Shown here piece after piece: positions 37,416 to 50,284 of a DNA stretch of 64,000 bases (position 1 is the stretch's first letter; every line of letters begins with the position of its first letter). The DNA comes from Sanderia malayensis (Eukaryota; Cnidaria; Scyphozoa; Semaeostomeae; Pelagiidae), in the NCBI GenBank assembly GCA_013076295.1, contig RQOL01000428.1, forward strand, positions 44,564 to 108,563, read 5' to 3'. Below the pieces are notes generated by a model. That model saw only the letters and a list, made by a program, of their open reading frames with translations, did not search any database and had not been told where the DNA came from. The position numbers and the translations under genes were made by a program.

Positions 37416-40123
37416 GATAGGTCGCCTTTCGTGCGCTGCACCCGCTTAGACTCATGCCCCTTTCAACCCCACGTACAATGAATTAGATCACTGGGCTCGC
37501 CTGTCTACCTATTATCAAGAAACATTGACTGATAGGGCGCACTTCGTGCACTGCCCTCGCTTACGCTCATGCCCCTTTCAATCCCATGTACAATGGGTGA
37601 GCTCGCCGCTTTTGCCTGTCTATCAATTATCAGCAAACATTGACTGATAGGGCGCCCTTTGTGCGCTGCACTCGCTTACCCTCGTGCCCCTTTCAACCCC
37701 ACGTACAATGGGTTAGATTGCTGCGCTCGCCTGTCTATCTATTATCAAGAAACATTGACAGATAGGGGCACCTCGTGCGCTTTGTTCGATTACGCTCATG
37801 CCCCTTTCAACCCCATGTACAATGAGTTAGATCGCTGCGCTCGCCTGTCTACCTATTATCAAGAAACATTGACTGATAGGACGGAAGTCGTGGGTTGCAT
37901 TCGCTTATGTTAATGCCCCGTTCAACCCCATGTACAATCGGTTGGATCGCTGCGCTTGCCTGTTTATCTTTTATCAAGAAACATTGACTGATAGGGGCAC
38001 TTCGTGCGCTTCATTCATTTACGCTCATGCCCCTTTTAACCCCACGTACAATGGGTTAGATCGCTGCGCTCGGATGTCTATCTATTATCAAGAACCATTG
38101 ACTGATAGGGGCACTTCGTGCACTTCGTTCGCTTACGCTCAAGCCCCTTTCAACCCCATGTACAATGGGATAGCTCGCTGCGCTCACCTGTCTATCCATT
38201 ATCAAGAAATATTGACTGGTAGGGCGCACTTCATGCGCTGCACTGGCTTACGCTCATGCCCCTTTCAACCACACGTACAATGGGTGAGCTCGCTGCGCTC
38301 GCCTGTCTATCTATTATCAGGAAACATTGACTGATAGGCGCACTTCGTGCGCTTCGTTAGCTCACGCTCATGCCCCTTTCAACCCCACGTACAATGGGTT
38401 GCATCACTGCGCTCTCCTGTCTATCTATTATCAGGAAACATTGACTGATAGGTCGCCTTTCCTGCGCTGCACCCGCTTAGACTCATGCCCCTTTCAACCC
38501 CACGTACAATGAGTTAGATCGCTGCGCTCGCCTGTCTACCTATTATCAAGAAACATTGACTGATAGGACGGAAGTCGTGGGTTGCATTCGCTTATGTTAA
38601 TGCCCCGTTCAACCCCATGTACAATGGGATAGCTCGCTGCGCTCACCTGTCTATCCATTATCAAGAAATATTGCCTGGTAGGGCGCACTTCATGCGCTTC
38701 GTTCGATTACGCTCATGCCCCTTTCAACCCCATGTACAATGAGTTAGATCGCTGCGCTCGCCTGTCTACCTATTATCAAGAAACATTGACTGATAGGACG
38801 GAAGTCGTGGGTTGCATTCGCTTATGTTAATGCCCCGTTCAACCCCATGTACAATGGGATAGCTCGCTGCGCTCACCTGTCTATCCATTATCAAGAAATA
38901 TTGCCTGGTAGGGCGCACTTCATGCGCTGCACTGGCTTACGCTCATGCCCCTTTCAACCACACGTACAATGGGATAGCTCGCTGCGCTCACCTGTCTATC
39001 CATTATCAAGAAACATTGACTGATAGGGCGCCCTTTGTGCGCTGAACTCGCTTACCCTCATGCCCCTTTCAACCCCACGTACAATGGGTTAGATCGCTGT
39101 GCCCGCCTGTCTACCTATTATCAAGAAACATTGACTGAAAGGATGCACTTCGTGGGCTGCATTCGCTTACCTTCATGCCTCTTTCAACCCCATGTGCAAT
39201 GGGTTAGATCGCTGCACTCTCCTGTCCATCAATTATCAAGAAACATTGACTGATAGGGCGCCCTTCGTGCACTGCACTCGCTTAAGCTCATGCCCCTGTT
39301 CAACCCCATGTACAATGGGATAGCTCGTTGTGCTCGCCTATCTATCTATTATCAAGAAACATTGACTGATAGGGGCACTTCTGCGCTTCGTTCGCTCACG
39401 CTCATGCCCTTTTCAACCCCACGTACAATGGGTTGCATCACTGCGCTCTCCTGTCTATCTATTATCAGGAAACATTGACTGATAGGTCGCCTTTCCTGCG
39501 CTGCACCCGCTTAGACTCATGCCCCTTTCAACCCCACGTACAATGAATTAGATCACTGGGCTCGCCTGTCTACCTATTATCAAGAAACATTGACTGATAG
39601 GACGCAAGTCGTGGGCTGCATTCGCTTATGTTAATGCCTCATTCAGCCCCATGTACAATGGGATAGCTCGCTGCGCTCACCTGTCTATCCATTATCAAGA
39701 AACATTGACTGATAGGGCGCCCTTTGTGCGCTGCACTCGCTTACCCTCATACCCCGTTCAACCCCATGTACAATGGGATAGCTCGCTGCGCTCACCTGTC
39801 TATCCATTATCAAGAAACATTGACTGATAGGGCGCCCTTTGTGCGCTGAACTCGCTTACCCTCATGCCCCTTTCAACCCCACGTACAATGGGTTAGATCG
39901 CTGTGCCCGCCTGTCTACCTATTATCAAGAAACATTGACTGATAGGATGCACTTCGTGGGCTGCATTCGCTTACCTTCATGCCCCTTTCAACCCCATGTG
40001 CAATGGGTTAGATCGCTGCACTCTCCTGTCTATCAATTATCAAGAAACATTGACTGATAGGGCGCCCTTCGTGCACTGCACTCGCTTAAGCTCATGCCCC
40101 TGTTCCACCCCATGTACAATGGG

Positions 40124-40143
40124 ATAGCTAGGGTACTGGTAGG
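40124..40143. repeat. Deleted-monomer junction (AGGGT type), site 5
   Basis: Same ATAGCTAGGGTACTGGTAGG junction as in segment A. Here it is followed by a monomer with CGCATTCGCTCACGC, the same follower as at sites 6 and 7, so these three share a more recent origin. Confidence 0.85.
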
Positions 40144-40655
40144 GCGCACTTCATGCGCTGCATTCGCTCACGCTCATGCCCCTTTCAACCCCTTGTACAA
40201 TGGAATAGCTTGCTGCACTCGCCTGTCTATCTATTATCAAGAAACATTGGCTGGTAGGGCGCACTTCATGCGCTGCACTCGCTTACGCTCATGCGCCTTT
40301 CAACCCCACGTACAATGGGCGAGCGCGCTGCACTAGCCTTTCTATCTATTATCAGGAAACATTGACTGATAGGGGGCCCTTCGTGCGTTGCACTGGCTTA
40401 TGCTCATGCCCCTTTCAACCCCATGTACAATGGGTTAGATCGCTGCGCGCGCCTGTCTATCTATTATCAAGAAACATTGACTGATAGGGCGCCCTTCATG
40501 CGCTGCACTCGCGTACGCTCATGGGCCTTTCAACCACACGTACAATGGGTGAGCTGGCTGCCCTCGCCTTTCTATCTATTATCAGGAAACCTTGACTGAT
40601 AGGGGGCCCTTCATGCGCTGCACTCGCTTACGCTCATGCCCCTTTCACCCCCATG

Positions 40656-40885
40656 TACAATGGGTTAGCTCACTGCGCTCGTTTATCTATCTATTATAAA
40701 AAAAATTGACTGATAGGGCGCACTTTGTGCGCTGCACTCGCTTACGCTCATGCCCCTTTCACCCCCATGTACAATGGGTTAGCTCACTGCGCTCGTTTAT
40801 CTATCTATTATAAAAAAAATTGACTGATAGGGCGCACTTTGTGCGCTGCACTCGCTTACGCTCATGCCCTTTTTAACCCCACGTA
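40656..40885. repeat. Tandem duplication of one A-run monomer (115 bp)
   Basis: The monomer with CACTGCGCTCGTTTATC and an A8 run is present twice in a row (A-runs near 40697 and 40812, 115 bp apart). It is a small-scale example of the expansion process that builds the array; outer limits are approximate. Confidence 0.7.
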
Positions 40886-42258
40886 CAATGGTTTAGATCA
40901 CTGTGCCTGCCTGTCTACCTATTATCAAGAAGCATTGACTGATAGGGCGCCCTTTGTGCGCAGCACACGCTTATGCTCATGCCCCTTTCAACCCCACGTA
41001 CAATGGGTTAGATCGCTGCGCTCGCCTGTCTATCTATTATCAAGAAACATTGACTGATAGGGCGCCCTTTGTGCGCGGCACATGCTTACGCTCATGCCCC
41101 TTGCAACACCACGTACAATGGTTTAGATCGCTGCGCTCGCCTGTCTATCTTTTATCAAGAAACATTGACTGATAGGGACACTTCGTGCGCTTCATTCGCT
41201 TACGCTCATGCCCCTTTCATCCCCATGTACAATGGGATAGCTTGCTGCCCTCGCCTGTCTATCTATTATCAGGAAACATTGACTGATAGGGAGCACTTCG
41301 CGTGCTGCATTCGATTGTGCTCATGCCCCTTTTATCCCCATGTACAATGGGTTAGCTCACTGCGCTCGCTTGTCTATCTATTATCAAGAAACATTGACTG
41401 ATAGGGCACACTTCCTGCGCTGCACTCGCTTATGCTCATGCCCCATTCAACCCCACGTACAATGGGTGAGCTTGCTGCGCTCGCCTTTCTATCTATTATC
41501 AGGAAACATTGACTGATAGGGGGCCCTTCATGCGCTGCACTTGCTTACGCTGATGCCCTTTCAACCCCACGTACAATGGGTTAGATCGCTGCGCTCGCCT
41601 GTCTATCTATTATCAAGAACCATTGACTGATAGGGGCACTTCGTGCACTTCGTTCGCTTACGCTCAAGCCCCTTTCAACCCCACGTACAATGGATTGCAT
41701 CGCTGCGCTCTCCTGTCTATCTATTATCAGGAAACATTGACTGATAGGTCGCCTTTCGTGCGCTGCACCCGTATACACTCATGCCAGTTTCAACCCCACG
41801 TACAACCGTTTAGATCACTGCGCTCTCCTGTCTATCTATTATCAGGAAACATTGACTGATAGGTCGCCTTTCGTGCGCTGCACCCGCTTACACTGATGCC
41901 AGTTTCAACCCCACGTACAACGGTTTAGATCACTGCGCTCTCCTGTCTATCTATTATCAGGAAACATTGACTGATAGGTCGCCTTTCGTGCGCTGCACCC
42001 GCTTACACTCATGCCAGTTTCAACCCCACGTACAATGGGTTAGATCGCTGTGCTCTCCTGTCTATCTACTATCAAGAAAATTTGACTAATAGGGCGCACT
42101 TCGTGCACTGCATTTGCTTACGCTCATGCTCCTTTCAACCCCACGTACAGTGGGCTAGATCGCTGCACTCACCCGTCTATCTTATATCAAGCAACATTGA
42201 CTGATAGGGGCACTTCGTGCGCTTCATTCATTTACGCTCATGCCCCTTTCAACCCCAT

Positions 42259-44333
42259 GTACAATGGATGAGCTCGCTGCGCTCGCCTGTCTATCTATTA
42301 TCAGCAAACATTGACTGGTAGGGCTCACTTCATGCGCTGCACTCGCTTACGCTCATGCCCCTTTCAACCCCACGTACAATGGGTGAGCTCGCTGCGCTCG
42401 CCTGTCTATCTATTATCAAGAAATATTGACTGGTAGGGCGCACTTTTTGCGCTGCACTCGCTTACGCTCATGCCCCTTTCAGCCCCACGTACAATGGGTG
42501 AGCTCGCTGCGCTCGCCTGTCTATCTATTATCAGGAAACTTTGGCTGATAGGGTGCCTTTCATGCGCTGCACTCGCTTACGCTCATGCCCCTTTCATCCC
42601 CATGTACAATGGGTTAGCTCACTGCGCTCGCTTGTCTATCTAGTATAAAAAAAATTGACTGATAGGGCGCACTTTGTGCGCTGCACTCGCTTACACTCAT
42701 GCACCTTTCAACCCCACGTACAATGGGTTAGATCGCTGTGCTCTCCTGTCTATCTACTATCAAGAAAATTTGACTAATAGGGCGCACTTCGTGCACTGCA
42801 TTTGCTTACGCTCATGCTCCTTTCAACCCCACGTACAGTGGGCTAGATCGCTGCACTCACCCGTCTATCTTATATCAAGCAACATTGACTGATAGGGGCA
42901 CTTCGTGCGCTTCATTCATTTACGCTCATGCCCCTTTCAACCCCATGTACAATGGATGAGCTCGCTGCACTTGCCTGTCTATCTATTATCAGCAAACATT
43001 GACTGGTAGGGCTCACTTCATGCGCTGCACTCGCTTACGCTCATGCCCCTTTCAACCCCACGTACAATGGGTGAGCTCGCTGCGCTCGCCTGTCTATCTA
43101 TTATCAGGAAACATTGACTGGTAGGGCGCACTTCATGCGCTGCACACGGTTACGCTCATGCCCCTTTCAACCCCACATACAATGGATGAGCTCGCTGCGT
43201 TCGCCTGTCTATCTATTAATAGGAAGCATTGACTGATAGGGCGCCCTTCGTGCGCTGCACTCGCTTACGCTCATGCCCCTTTCAACCCCACGTACAATGG
43301 ATGAGCTCGCTGCGCTCGCCTGTCTATCTATTATCAGCAAACATTGACTGGTAGGGCTCACTTCATGCGCTGCACTCGCTTACGCTCATGCCCCTTTCAA
43401 CCCCACGTACAATGGGTGAGCTCGCTGCGCTCGCCTGTCTATCTATTATCAAGAAATATTGACTGGTAGGGCGCACTTTTTGCGCTGCACTCGCTTACGC
43501 TCATGCCCCTTTCAGCCCCACGTACAATGGGTGAGCTCGCTGCGCTCGCCTGTCTATCTATTATCAGGAAACTTTGGCTGATAGGGTGCCTTTCATGCGC
43601 TGCACTCGCTTACGCTCATGCCCCTTTCATCCCCATGTACAATGGGTTAGCTCACTGCGCTCGCTTGTCTATCTAGTATAAAAAAAATTGACTGATAGGG
43701 CGCACTTTGTGCGCTGCACTCGCTTACACTCATGCACCTTTCAACCCCACGTACAATGGGTTAGATCGCTGTGCTCTCCTGTCTATCTACTATCAAGAAA
43801 ATTTGACTAATAGGGCGCACTTCGTGCACTGCATTTGCTTACGCTCATGCTCCTTTCAACCCCACGTACAGTGGGCTAGATCGCTGCACTCACCCGTCTA
43901 TCTTATATCAAGCAACATTGACTGATAGGGGCACTTCGTGCGCTTCATTCATTTACGCTCATGCCCCTTTCAACCCCATGTACAATGGATGAGCTCGCTG
44001 CACTTGCCTGTCTATCTATTATCAGCAAACATTGACTGGTAGGGCTCACTTCATGCGCTGCACTCGCTTACGCTCATGCCCCTTTCAACCCCACGTACAA
44101 TGGGTGAGCTCGCTGCGCTCGCCTGTCTATCTATTATCAGGAAACATTGACTGGTAGGGCGCACTTCATGCGCTGCACACGGTTACGCTCATGCCCCTTT
44201 CAACCCCACATACAATGGATGAGCTCGCTGCGTTCGCCTGTCTATCTATTAATAGGAAGCATTGACTGATAGGGCGCCCTTCGTGCGCTGCACTCGCTTA
44301 CGCTCATGCCCCTTTCAACCCCACGTACAATGG
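42259..44333. repeat. Tandem duplication, 1,033-bp unit x2
   Basis: Sequence from 42259 to about 43300 repeats with an offset of 1,033 bp up to 44333. I saw no difference between the copies. The unit equals nine monomers. Flanks diverge on both sides (a T/C difference at 42258; ATGAGC versus GTTAGA after the right end), so the limits are sharp. Confidence 0.88.
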
Positions 44334-45059
44334 GTTAGATGGCTGCGCTCGCCTGTCTATCTTTTATCAAGAAACATTGACTGGTAGGGGCCCTTTGTGC
44401 GCTGCACTCTCTTATGCTCATGCCCCTTTCAACCCCAATTACAATGAGTTAGATCGCTGTGCTCGCCTGTCTATCCATTATCAGCAAACATTGACTGATA
44501 GGGCGCCCTTTGTGCGCTGCACTCCCTTACCCTCATGCCCCTTCCAACCCCACGTACAATTGGTTAGATCGCTGCGCTCGCCTGTCTATCTATTATCAAG
44601 AAACTTGACAGATAGGTTCACCTCGTGCACTTCGTTCGATTACGCTCATGCCCCTTTCAACCCCATGTACAATGGGATAGGTCGCTGCCCTTGCCTGTCT
44701 ATCTATTATCAAGAAGCATTGACTGATAGGGCGCCCTTCATGCGCTGCACTCGCTTATGCTCATGCCCCTTTCAACCCCACGTACAATGAGTTAGATCGC
44801 TGCGCTCACCTGTCTATCCATTATCAAGAAATATTGACTGGTAGGGTGCACTTCTTTTGCTGCACTCGCTTACGCACATGCCCCTTTCAACCCCACGTAC
44901 AATGGGTGAGCTCGCTGCGCTCGCCTGTCTATCTATTATCAGGAAACATTGGCTGATAGGGTGCACTTCATGCGCTGCACTCGCTTACGCTCATGCCCAT
45001 TTCAACCCCACGTACAATGGGTTAGATCGCTGCGCTCGCCTGTCTATCTTTTATCAAGA

Positions 45060-45520
45060 AACATTGACTGATACGGGCACTTCGTGCACTTTATTTGCTT
45101 ACGCTCATGCCCCTTTCACCCCCATGTACAATGGGTTAGCTCACTGCGCTCGCTTGTCTATCTATTATAAAAAAAAGTGACTGATAGGGCGCACTTTGTG
45201 CGCTGCACTCGCTTACGCTCATGCCCCTTTCAACCCCACGTACAATGAGTTAGATCGCTGCGCTGACCTGTCTATCCATTGTCAAGAAACATTGACTGAT
45301 ACGGGCACTTCGTGCACTTTATTTGCTTACGCTCATGCCCCTTTCACCCCCATGTACAATGGGTTAGCTCACTGCGCTCGCTTGTCTATCTATTATAAAA
45401 AAAAGTGACTGATAGGGCGCACTTTGTGCGCTGCACTCGCTTACGCTCATGCCCCTTTCAACCCCACGTACAATGAGTTAGATCGCTGCGCTGACCTGTC
45501 TATCCATTGTCAAGAAATAT
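45060..45520. repeat. Tandem duplication, 228-bp dimer unit
   Basis: A two-monomer unit containing GATACGGGCACTTCGTGC, an AAAAAAAAGTGAC run and CGCTGACCTGTC is present twice (offset 228 bp). Only these copies carry the AGTGAC change after the A-run, which dates the duplication after that mutation. Confidence 0.8.
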
Positions 45521-45626
45521 TGACTGATAGGGACACTTCGTGCGCTTCATTCGCTTACGCTCATGCCCCTTTCATCCCCATGTACAATGGGATAGCTTGC
45601 TGCCCTCGCCTGTCTATCTATTATCA

Positions 45627-46621
45627 GGAAACATTGACTGATAGGGAGCACTTCGCACGCTGCGTTCGCTTGTGCTCATGCCCCTTTTATCCCCACGTAC
45701 AATGCATGAGCTCGCTGCGCTCGCCTGTCTATCTACTATCAGGAAACATTGACTGATAGGGCCCTTTGTGCACTGCACTCACTTATGCTCATGCCCCTTT
45801 CAACCCGAGGTACAATTGGATAGATCGCTGCACTCGCCTGTCTATCTATTATCAAGAAACATTGACAGATAGGTTCATGCCTCGATTACGCTCATGCCCC
45901 TTTCAACCCCATGTACAATGGGATAGGTCGCTGCCCTCGCCTGTCTATCTATTATCAGGAAACATTGACTGATAGGGAGCACTTCGCACGCTGCGTTCGC
46001 TTGTGCTCATGCCCCTTTTATCCCCACGTACAATGCATGAGCTCGCTGCGCTCGCCTGTCTATCTACTATCAGGAAACATTGACTGATAGGGGCCCTTTG
46101 TGCACTGCACTCACTTATGCTCATGCCCCTTTCAACCCGAGGTACAATTGGTTAGATCGCTGCGCTCGCCTGTCTATCTATTATCAAGAAACATTGACAG
46201 ATAGGTTCATGCCTCGATTACGCTCATGCCCCTTTCAACCCCATGTACAATGGGATAGGTCGCTGCCCTCGCCTGTCTATCTATTATCAGGAAACATTGA
46301 CTGATAGGGAGCACTTCGCACGCTGCGTTCGCTTGTGCTCATGCCCCTTTTATCCCCACGTACAATGCATGAGCTCGCTGCGCTCGCCTGTCTATCTACT
46401 ATCAGGAAACATTGACTGATAGGGGCCCTTTGTGCACTGCACTCACTTATGCTCATGCCCCTTTCAACCCGAGGTACAATTGGTTAGATCGCTGCGCTCG
46501 CCTGTCTATCTATTATCAAGAAACATTGACAGATAGGTTCATGCCTCGATTACGCTCATGCCCCTTTCAACCCCATGTACAATGGGATAGGTCGCTGCCC
46601 TTGCCTGTCTATCTATTATCA
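45627..46621. repeat. Tandem triplication, ~332-bp unit
   Basis: Three successive copies (offsets 331 and 332) of a three-monomer unit. The unit includes one monomer shortened by about 13 bp (ATAGGTTCATGCCTCGATTACG) and one with CCCGAGGTACAATTGG. The first copy lacks one G in a G-run. Outer limits are approximate. Confidence 0.82.
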
Positions 46622-48158
46622 AGAAACATTGACTGATAAGGCGCATTTCATGCGCTGCACTCACTTATGCTCATGCCCCTTTCAACCCCACGTACAATGG
46701 GTTGGATCGCTGCGCTCGCCTGTCTATGTATTATCAAGAAACATTGACTGATAGGGCCACTTCGTGTGCTGCATTCGTTTACGCTCATGCCCAGTTAAAC
46801 CCCATGTACAATGGGATAGCTCGCTGCGCTCAGCCGTCTATCTATTATCAGGAAACATTGACTGATAGGTCGCCTTTCGTGCGCTGCACCCGCTTACACT
46901 CATGCCAGTTTCAATTCCACGTACAACGGTTTAGATCACTGCGCTCTCCTGTCTATCTATTATCAAGAAGCATTGACTGATAGGGCGCACTTCGTGCGCT
47001 GCACTCACTTATGCTCATGCCCCTTTCAACCCCACGTACAATCGGTTGGATCGCTGTGCTTGCCTGTTTATCTTTTATCAAGAAACATCGACCGATAGGG
47101 CGCCCTTCGTGCGCTGCACTCGCTTACGCTCATGCCCCTTTCAACCCCACGTAGAATGGATTAGATCGCTGCGCTCTCCTGTCTATCTATTATCAAGAAA
47201 CTTTGACTGATATGGCGCACTTTGTGCGCTGCATTCGGTTACGCTCATGCTCCTTTGAACCCCATGTAGAAATGGGATAGCTAGTTGCACTCGCCTGTCA
47301 ATCTATTATCAAGAAACATTGACTGGAAGGGCGCACTTGATGCGCTGCACTCGCTTACGCTCAGGCCCCTTTGAACCCCACATACAATTAATGAGCTCGC
47401 TGCGCTCGCCTGTCTATCTATTATTAGGAAACATTGACTGATAGGGCGCCCTTCGTGCGCTGCACTCGCTTACGCTCATGCCCCTTTCAACCCCATGTAC
47501 AATGGGTGAGCTTGCTGCGCTCGCCTTTTTATCTATTATCAGGAAACATTGACTGATGGGGGGCCCTTCGTGCGCTGCACTCGCTTACGCTGATGCCCCT
47601 TTCAACCCCACGTACAATGGATTGCATCGCTGCGCTCTCCTGTCTATCTATTATCAGGAAACATTGACTGATAGGTCGCCTTTCGTGCGCTGCACCCGCT
47701 TACACTCATGCCAGTTTCAATTCCACGTACAACGGTTTAGATCACTGCGCTCTCCTGTCTATCTATTATCAAGAAACATCGACCGATAGGGCGCCCTTCG
47801 TGCGCTGCATTCGCTTACGCTCATGCCCCTTTCAACCCCACGTAGAATGGATTAGATCGCTGCGCTCTCCTGTCTATCTATTATCAAGAAACTTTGACTG
47901 ATATGGCGCACTTTTTGCGCTGCATTCGGTTACGCTCATGCTCCTTTGAACCCCATGTAGAAATGGGATAGCTAGTTGCACTCGCCTGTCAATCTATTAT
48001 CAAGAAACATTGACTGGAAGGGCGCACTTGATGCGCTGCACTCGCTTACGCTCATGCCCCTTTGAACCCCACATACAATGGATGAGCTCGCTGCGCTCGC
48101 CTCTCTATCTATTATTAGGAAACATTGACTGATAGGGCGCCCTTCGTGCGCTGCACTC

Positions 48159-48166
48159 GCTTACGC
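48159..48166. repeat. Target-site duplication, left copy (GCTTACGC)
   Basis: The satellite 8-mer GCTTACGC abuts the left inverted repeat and recurs at 55326-55333 next to the right one. One G is shared with the element end, so 7 bp (CTTACGC, element 48167-55326) or 8 bp (element 48167-55325) fit equally. Eight base pairs is the known duplication size of P and hAT elements. Confidence 0.88.
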
Positions 48167-48572
48167 CAAGATAAAATAAGAGAACTAAGATAGTCTAACT
48201 AAAATTGGTTGATTTACCTTGACTTTGGTAGGCCGTTTCTCAGTGTCCAAGAGCCGTTTTTGTCCTAAAAAGTCCATAGTAGTCGTCAGCAGAGTGTGGC
48301 GAGGCAAATGAGCCGTAGCTTTAGTTGTTCCATTGTGTTTTAGTACGGTTTCTAGCCGCTTTTCAAAGTCCTATTTTGCTGCTTTTCCATGGCCGCCACC
48401 TAGGCAAAGTTGCGATATTCGAGCCAAAGTTTCTATTTTTGGACTCAGGTCGGAACAATGGTTTCGCGAATACGAGACTCGCCTCAGTCCTCGCTCTGCG
48501 CGAGCACGGGGGGACATCGCATAGAATAGAATTCTTTCACTGACTTCACTTTTGTCAGAAAAAATGGCTGCT
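48167..48572 (+). repeat. Left terminal inverted repeat (406 bp)
   Basis: This is the inverse copy of 54921-55326, with differences only at 48208 and 48220. It ends exactly after ATGGCTGCT, so it includes the 5' leader, the start codon and the first three codons (Met-Ala-Ala) of the plus-strand gene. The reading frames inside it (for example 48325-48543) occur identically in the right repeat and are by-products. Confidence 0.95.
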
Positions 48573-48574
48573 AA

Positions 48575-48859
48575 ATCTCATGGGCGAGAAGGGAGAAGGT
48601 GCAAAAGAAAGTTGCATACGCTGAAACAGACGAGCTGTTAGATTTTATTCTCTCAGAAAACGCAGAAGAGCTCGATGTTGGCAGTAACAAGAAGTCGAAG
48701 AATAAAAAAGCAAGAACAGATGACAGTGATCGCGAAGAAGGAAAAGGAAAGAAAGCCAAAGGAAAGAATAGGCCTAATTCTGAGAAAACAAAATCGTCCA
48801 ACGTGATGAAAAAGGCAGCTTTTACGAAAATTATCAAAAAATTTCGAAAAAAACATTAG
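48575..48859 (+). CDS. Accessory gene exon 1, N-terminal lysine-rich segment
   Basis: This is the open frame following the TIR-encoded start after a one-base frame change. It has an acidic start (ETDELLDFILSENAEELD), then a low-complexity basic part with KK, KGK and RK clusters resembling nuclear-localisation signals. It has no ATG of its own. It ends at a TAG that the next frame bypasses by a frame change in an A-run. Confidence 0.5.
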   Translation: MSWARREKVQKKVAYAETDELLDFILSENAEELDVGSNKKSKNKKARTDDSDREEGKGKKAKGKNRPNSEKTKSSNVMKKAAFTKIIKKFRKKH

Positions 48860-49632
48860 TCATTACGTTGGCTATTGTTACACGTCAATTTATTGGCTCT
48901 GAGCTTCACATCCAGAAAAATGAAAATAGGATGAAGATTGTGCAAATGCTGGAAGAAACCGATGAACTGGAAAGAACTGTGAGAACATTTTTTCTAAAGG
49001 CCTTGAAAATTGCAGAAGAATGTCTGAGAAAAAAGCCAAAAGACAGGCAATCTGTCTACCGCGTCAAATTTACATTTTATGTGAGAGACATTATCCATCA
49101 GTCTTCATCGCCATTATCAAAATGGTTCAATTCAAATAAACAGACATTATTAAATGAAAATAAAGATGATTTTGCACGCGTTGTCCATGCTATTGCTATG
49201 GGTATCTTCAACTTTATACAAAGCAATATGATGGAGTTGAAGCACAATAACGGGAATGAAGCTGATAGCATTAAAGAACCCATGACACTCAATCCTGCTA
49301 TTTCATTGTTGACAATTGGTGGTGGGTGTTTCGGGAAGATATACAAATGCGTGAAGCGAAGAATTGCTAAGCTGAGAAGAGAGAGTTACAAAGCAAAGGA
49401 AGCACAATGGAAATCATTGATTGAGTTCAGAAAGTTTGTGTATTGCCTTGTAATGACACCGAAGGAGAAAAAGAACATTCATGCAATCCCAGCTGCATTA
49501 TTGGAAAGAGACAGAGGATGGCTTTTCATTCCCAAATGGGTTTTCTTGCCGTACCTGAGGTTATTGGATCAAACCATAAACCTTACTGTTCATCCTGGTG
49601 GCATGAAAATATATGGAGACAAACTTATTCAG
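48784..49632 (+). CDS. Accessory gene exon 1, main body
   Basis: This frame is open from 48784 and protein-like from about 48850 to the splice donor CAG|GTAAGC. It holds charged, mostly helical sequence with a hydrophobic block (NPAISLLTIGGGCFG) and a WLFIPKWVFLPYLRLLDQ stretch. I know no family with these. Read past the donor it soon reaches a stop at 49675-49677, as expected for intron sequence. Confidence 0.55.
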
Positions 49633-50284
49633 GTAAGCATCAGACAAATCCCAGGGGGCACACAAGCATTTCTTTGACAGAGATGCTTGTTCAGAAAAAA
49701 TTTTCAACAACCCAAAAAAATAGGATGACCCAAAATTCAAACCCCAAAAAATAGAATGACTCAAGAAGCAAACTGCAAACTTGAGCTGTACAGATTAATT
49801 TCTCAGTTACTTGGTTATTATATCATATAGACTATGTGATATCTCATACACAGGTTTGATAGTCTCTCAGACTAGATGATTATAGCATGATAGACTTCAT
49901 TCAAATGATTCAAGGATGTAATGCAAAAATTGGAACACCACCCCAAAGAATTGCTGGATATTTATCAGACCCAGAAAAATAGTGGAAATTTCGCAAAACC
50001 CAGAGAAATAGCTCATAAATTTGCCAACCCAGAAGAAATAGAATTTGGCCAAATTCGAAACCTGAACCAAATATGTATGATGAGCAGCATCCCTGTCTAA
50101 ATTTTGAATGTTTGCGCCACCTGGGAGAGGAATTTATTCACTTTTAAACCATGCTGCATTTAAATGTAAAGTCTATTCAATCTTGCAGATATATATAGTA
50201 TTTATACCAATGCAAAAAGATTCTATGAAATATGCAATCATTTGTTATATTTTTTGGTTGATTTTATTTGTACTTTTTGTGTAG
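49633..50284 (+). other. Intron of the accessory gene
   Basis: 652 bp, AT-rich, with donor GTAAGC and acceptor TTTTTGTGTAG. Both exons join in phase 0 and the reading frame continues in exon 2 for more than 40 codons, which supports the intron. No gene is seen within it. Confidence 0.7.

Larger units (their letters stand above)
27543..48166. repeat. Satellite array, segment B (~115-bp monomer)
   Basis: This continues the same satellite in register after the retrotransposon, about 20.6 kb, with no gene. Monomer types differ in mix from segment A: a CAGTTTCAA variant (for example 34705-34715) and GATTGCATCGC monomers are common here and rare before 27.5 kb. Several local tandem amplifications occur. 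Blocks near 29.8-30.9 kb, 34.3-35.0 kb and 36.3-36.8 kb reappear beyond the DNA transposon. Confidence 0.97.

Noticed and set aside
48325..48543. 72-codon frame also present at 54950-55168
   Set aside because: It is the same TIR sequence on both ends of the DNA transposon, upstream of the real start codons. It starts at TTG, and there is no sign of coding function.
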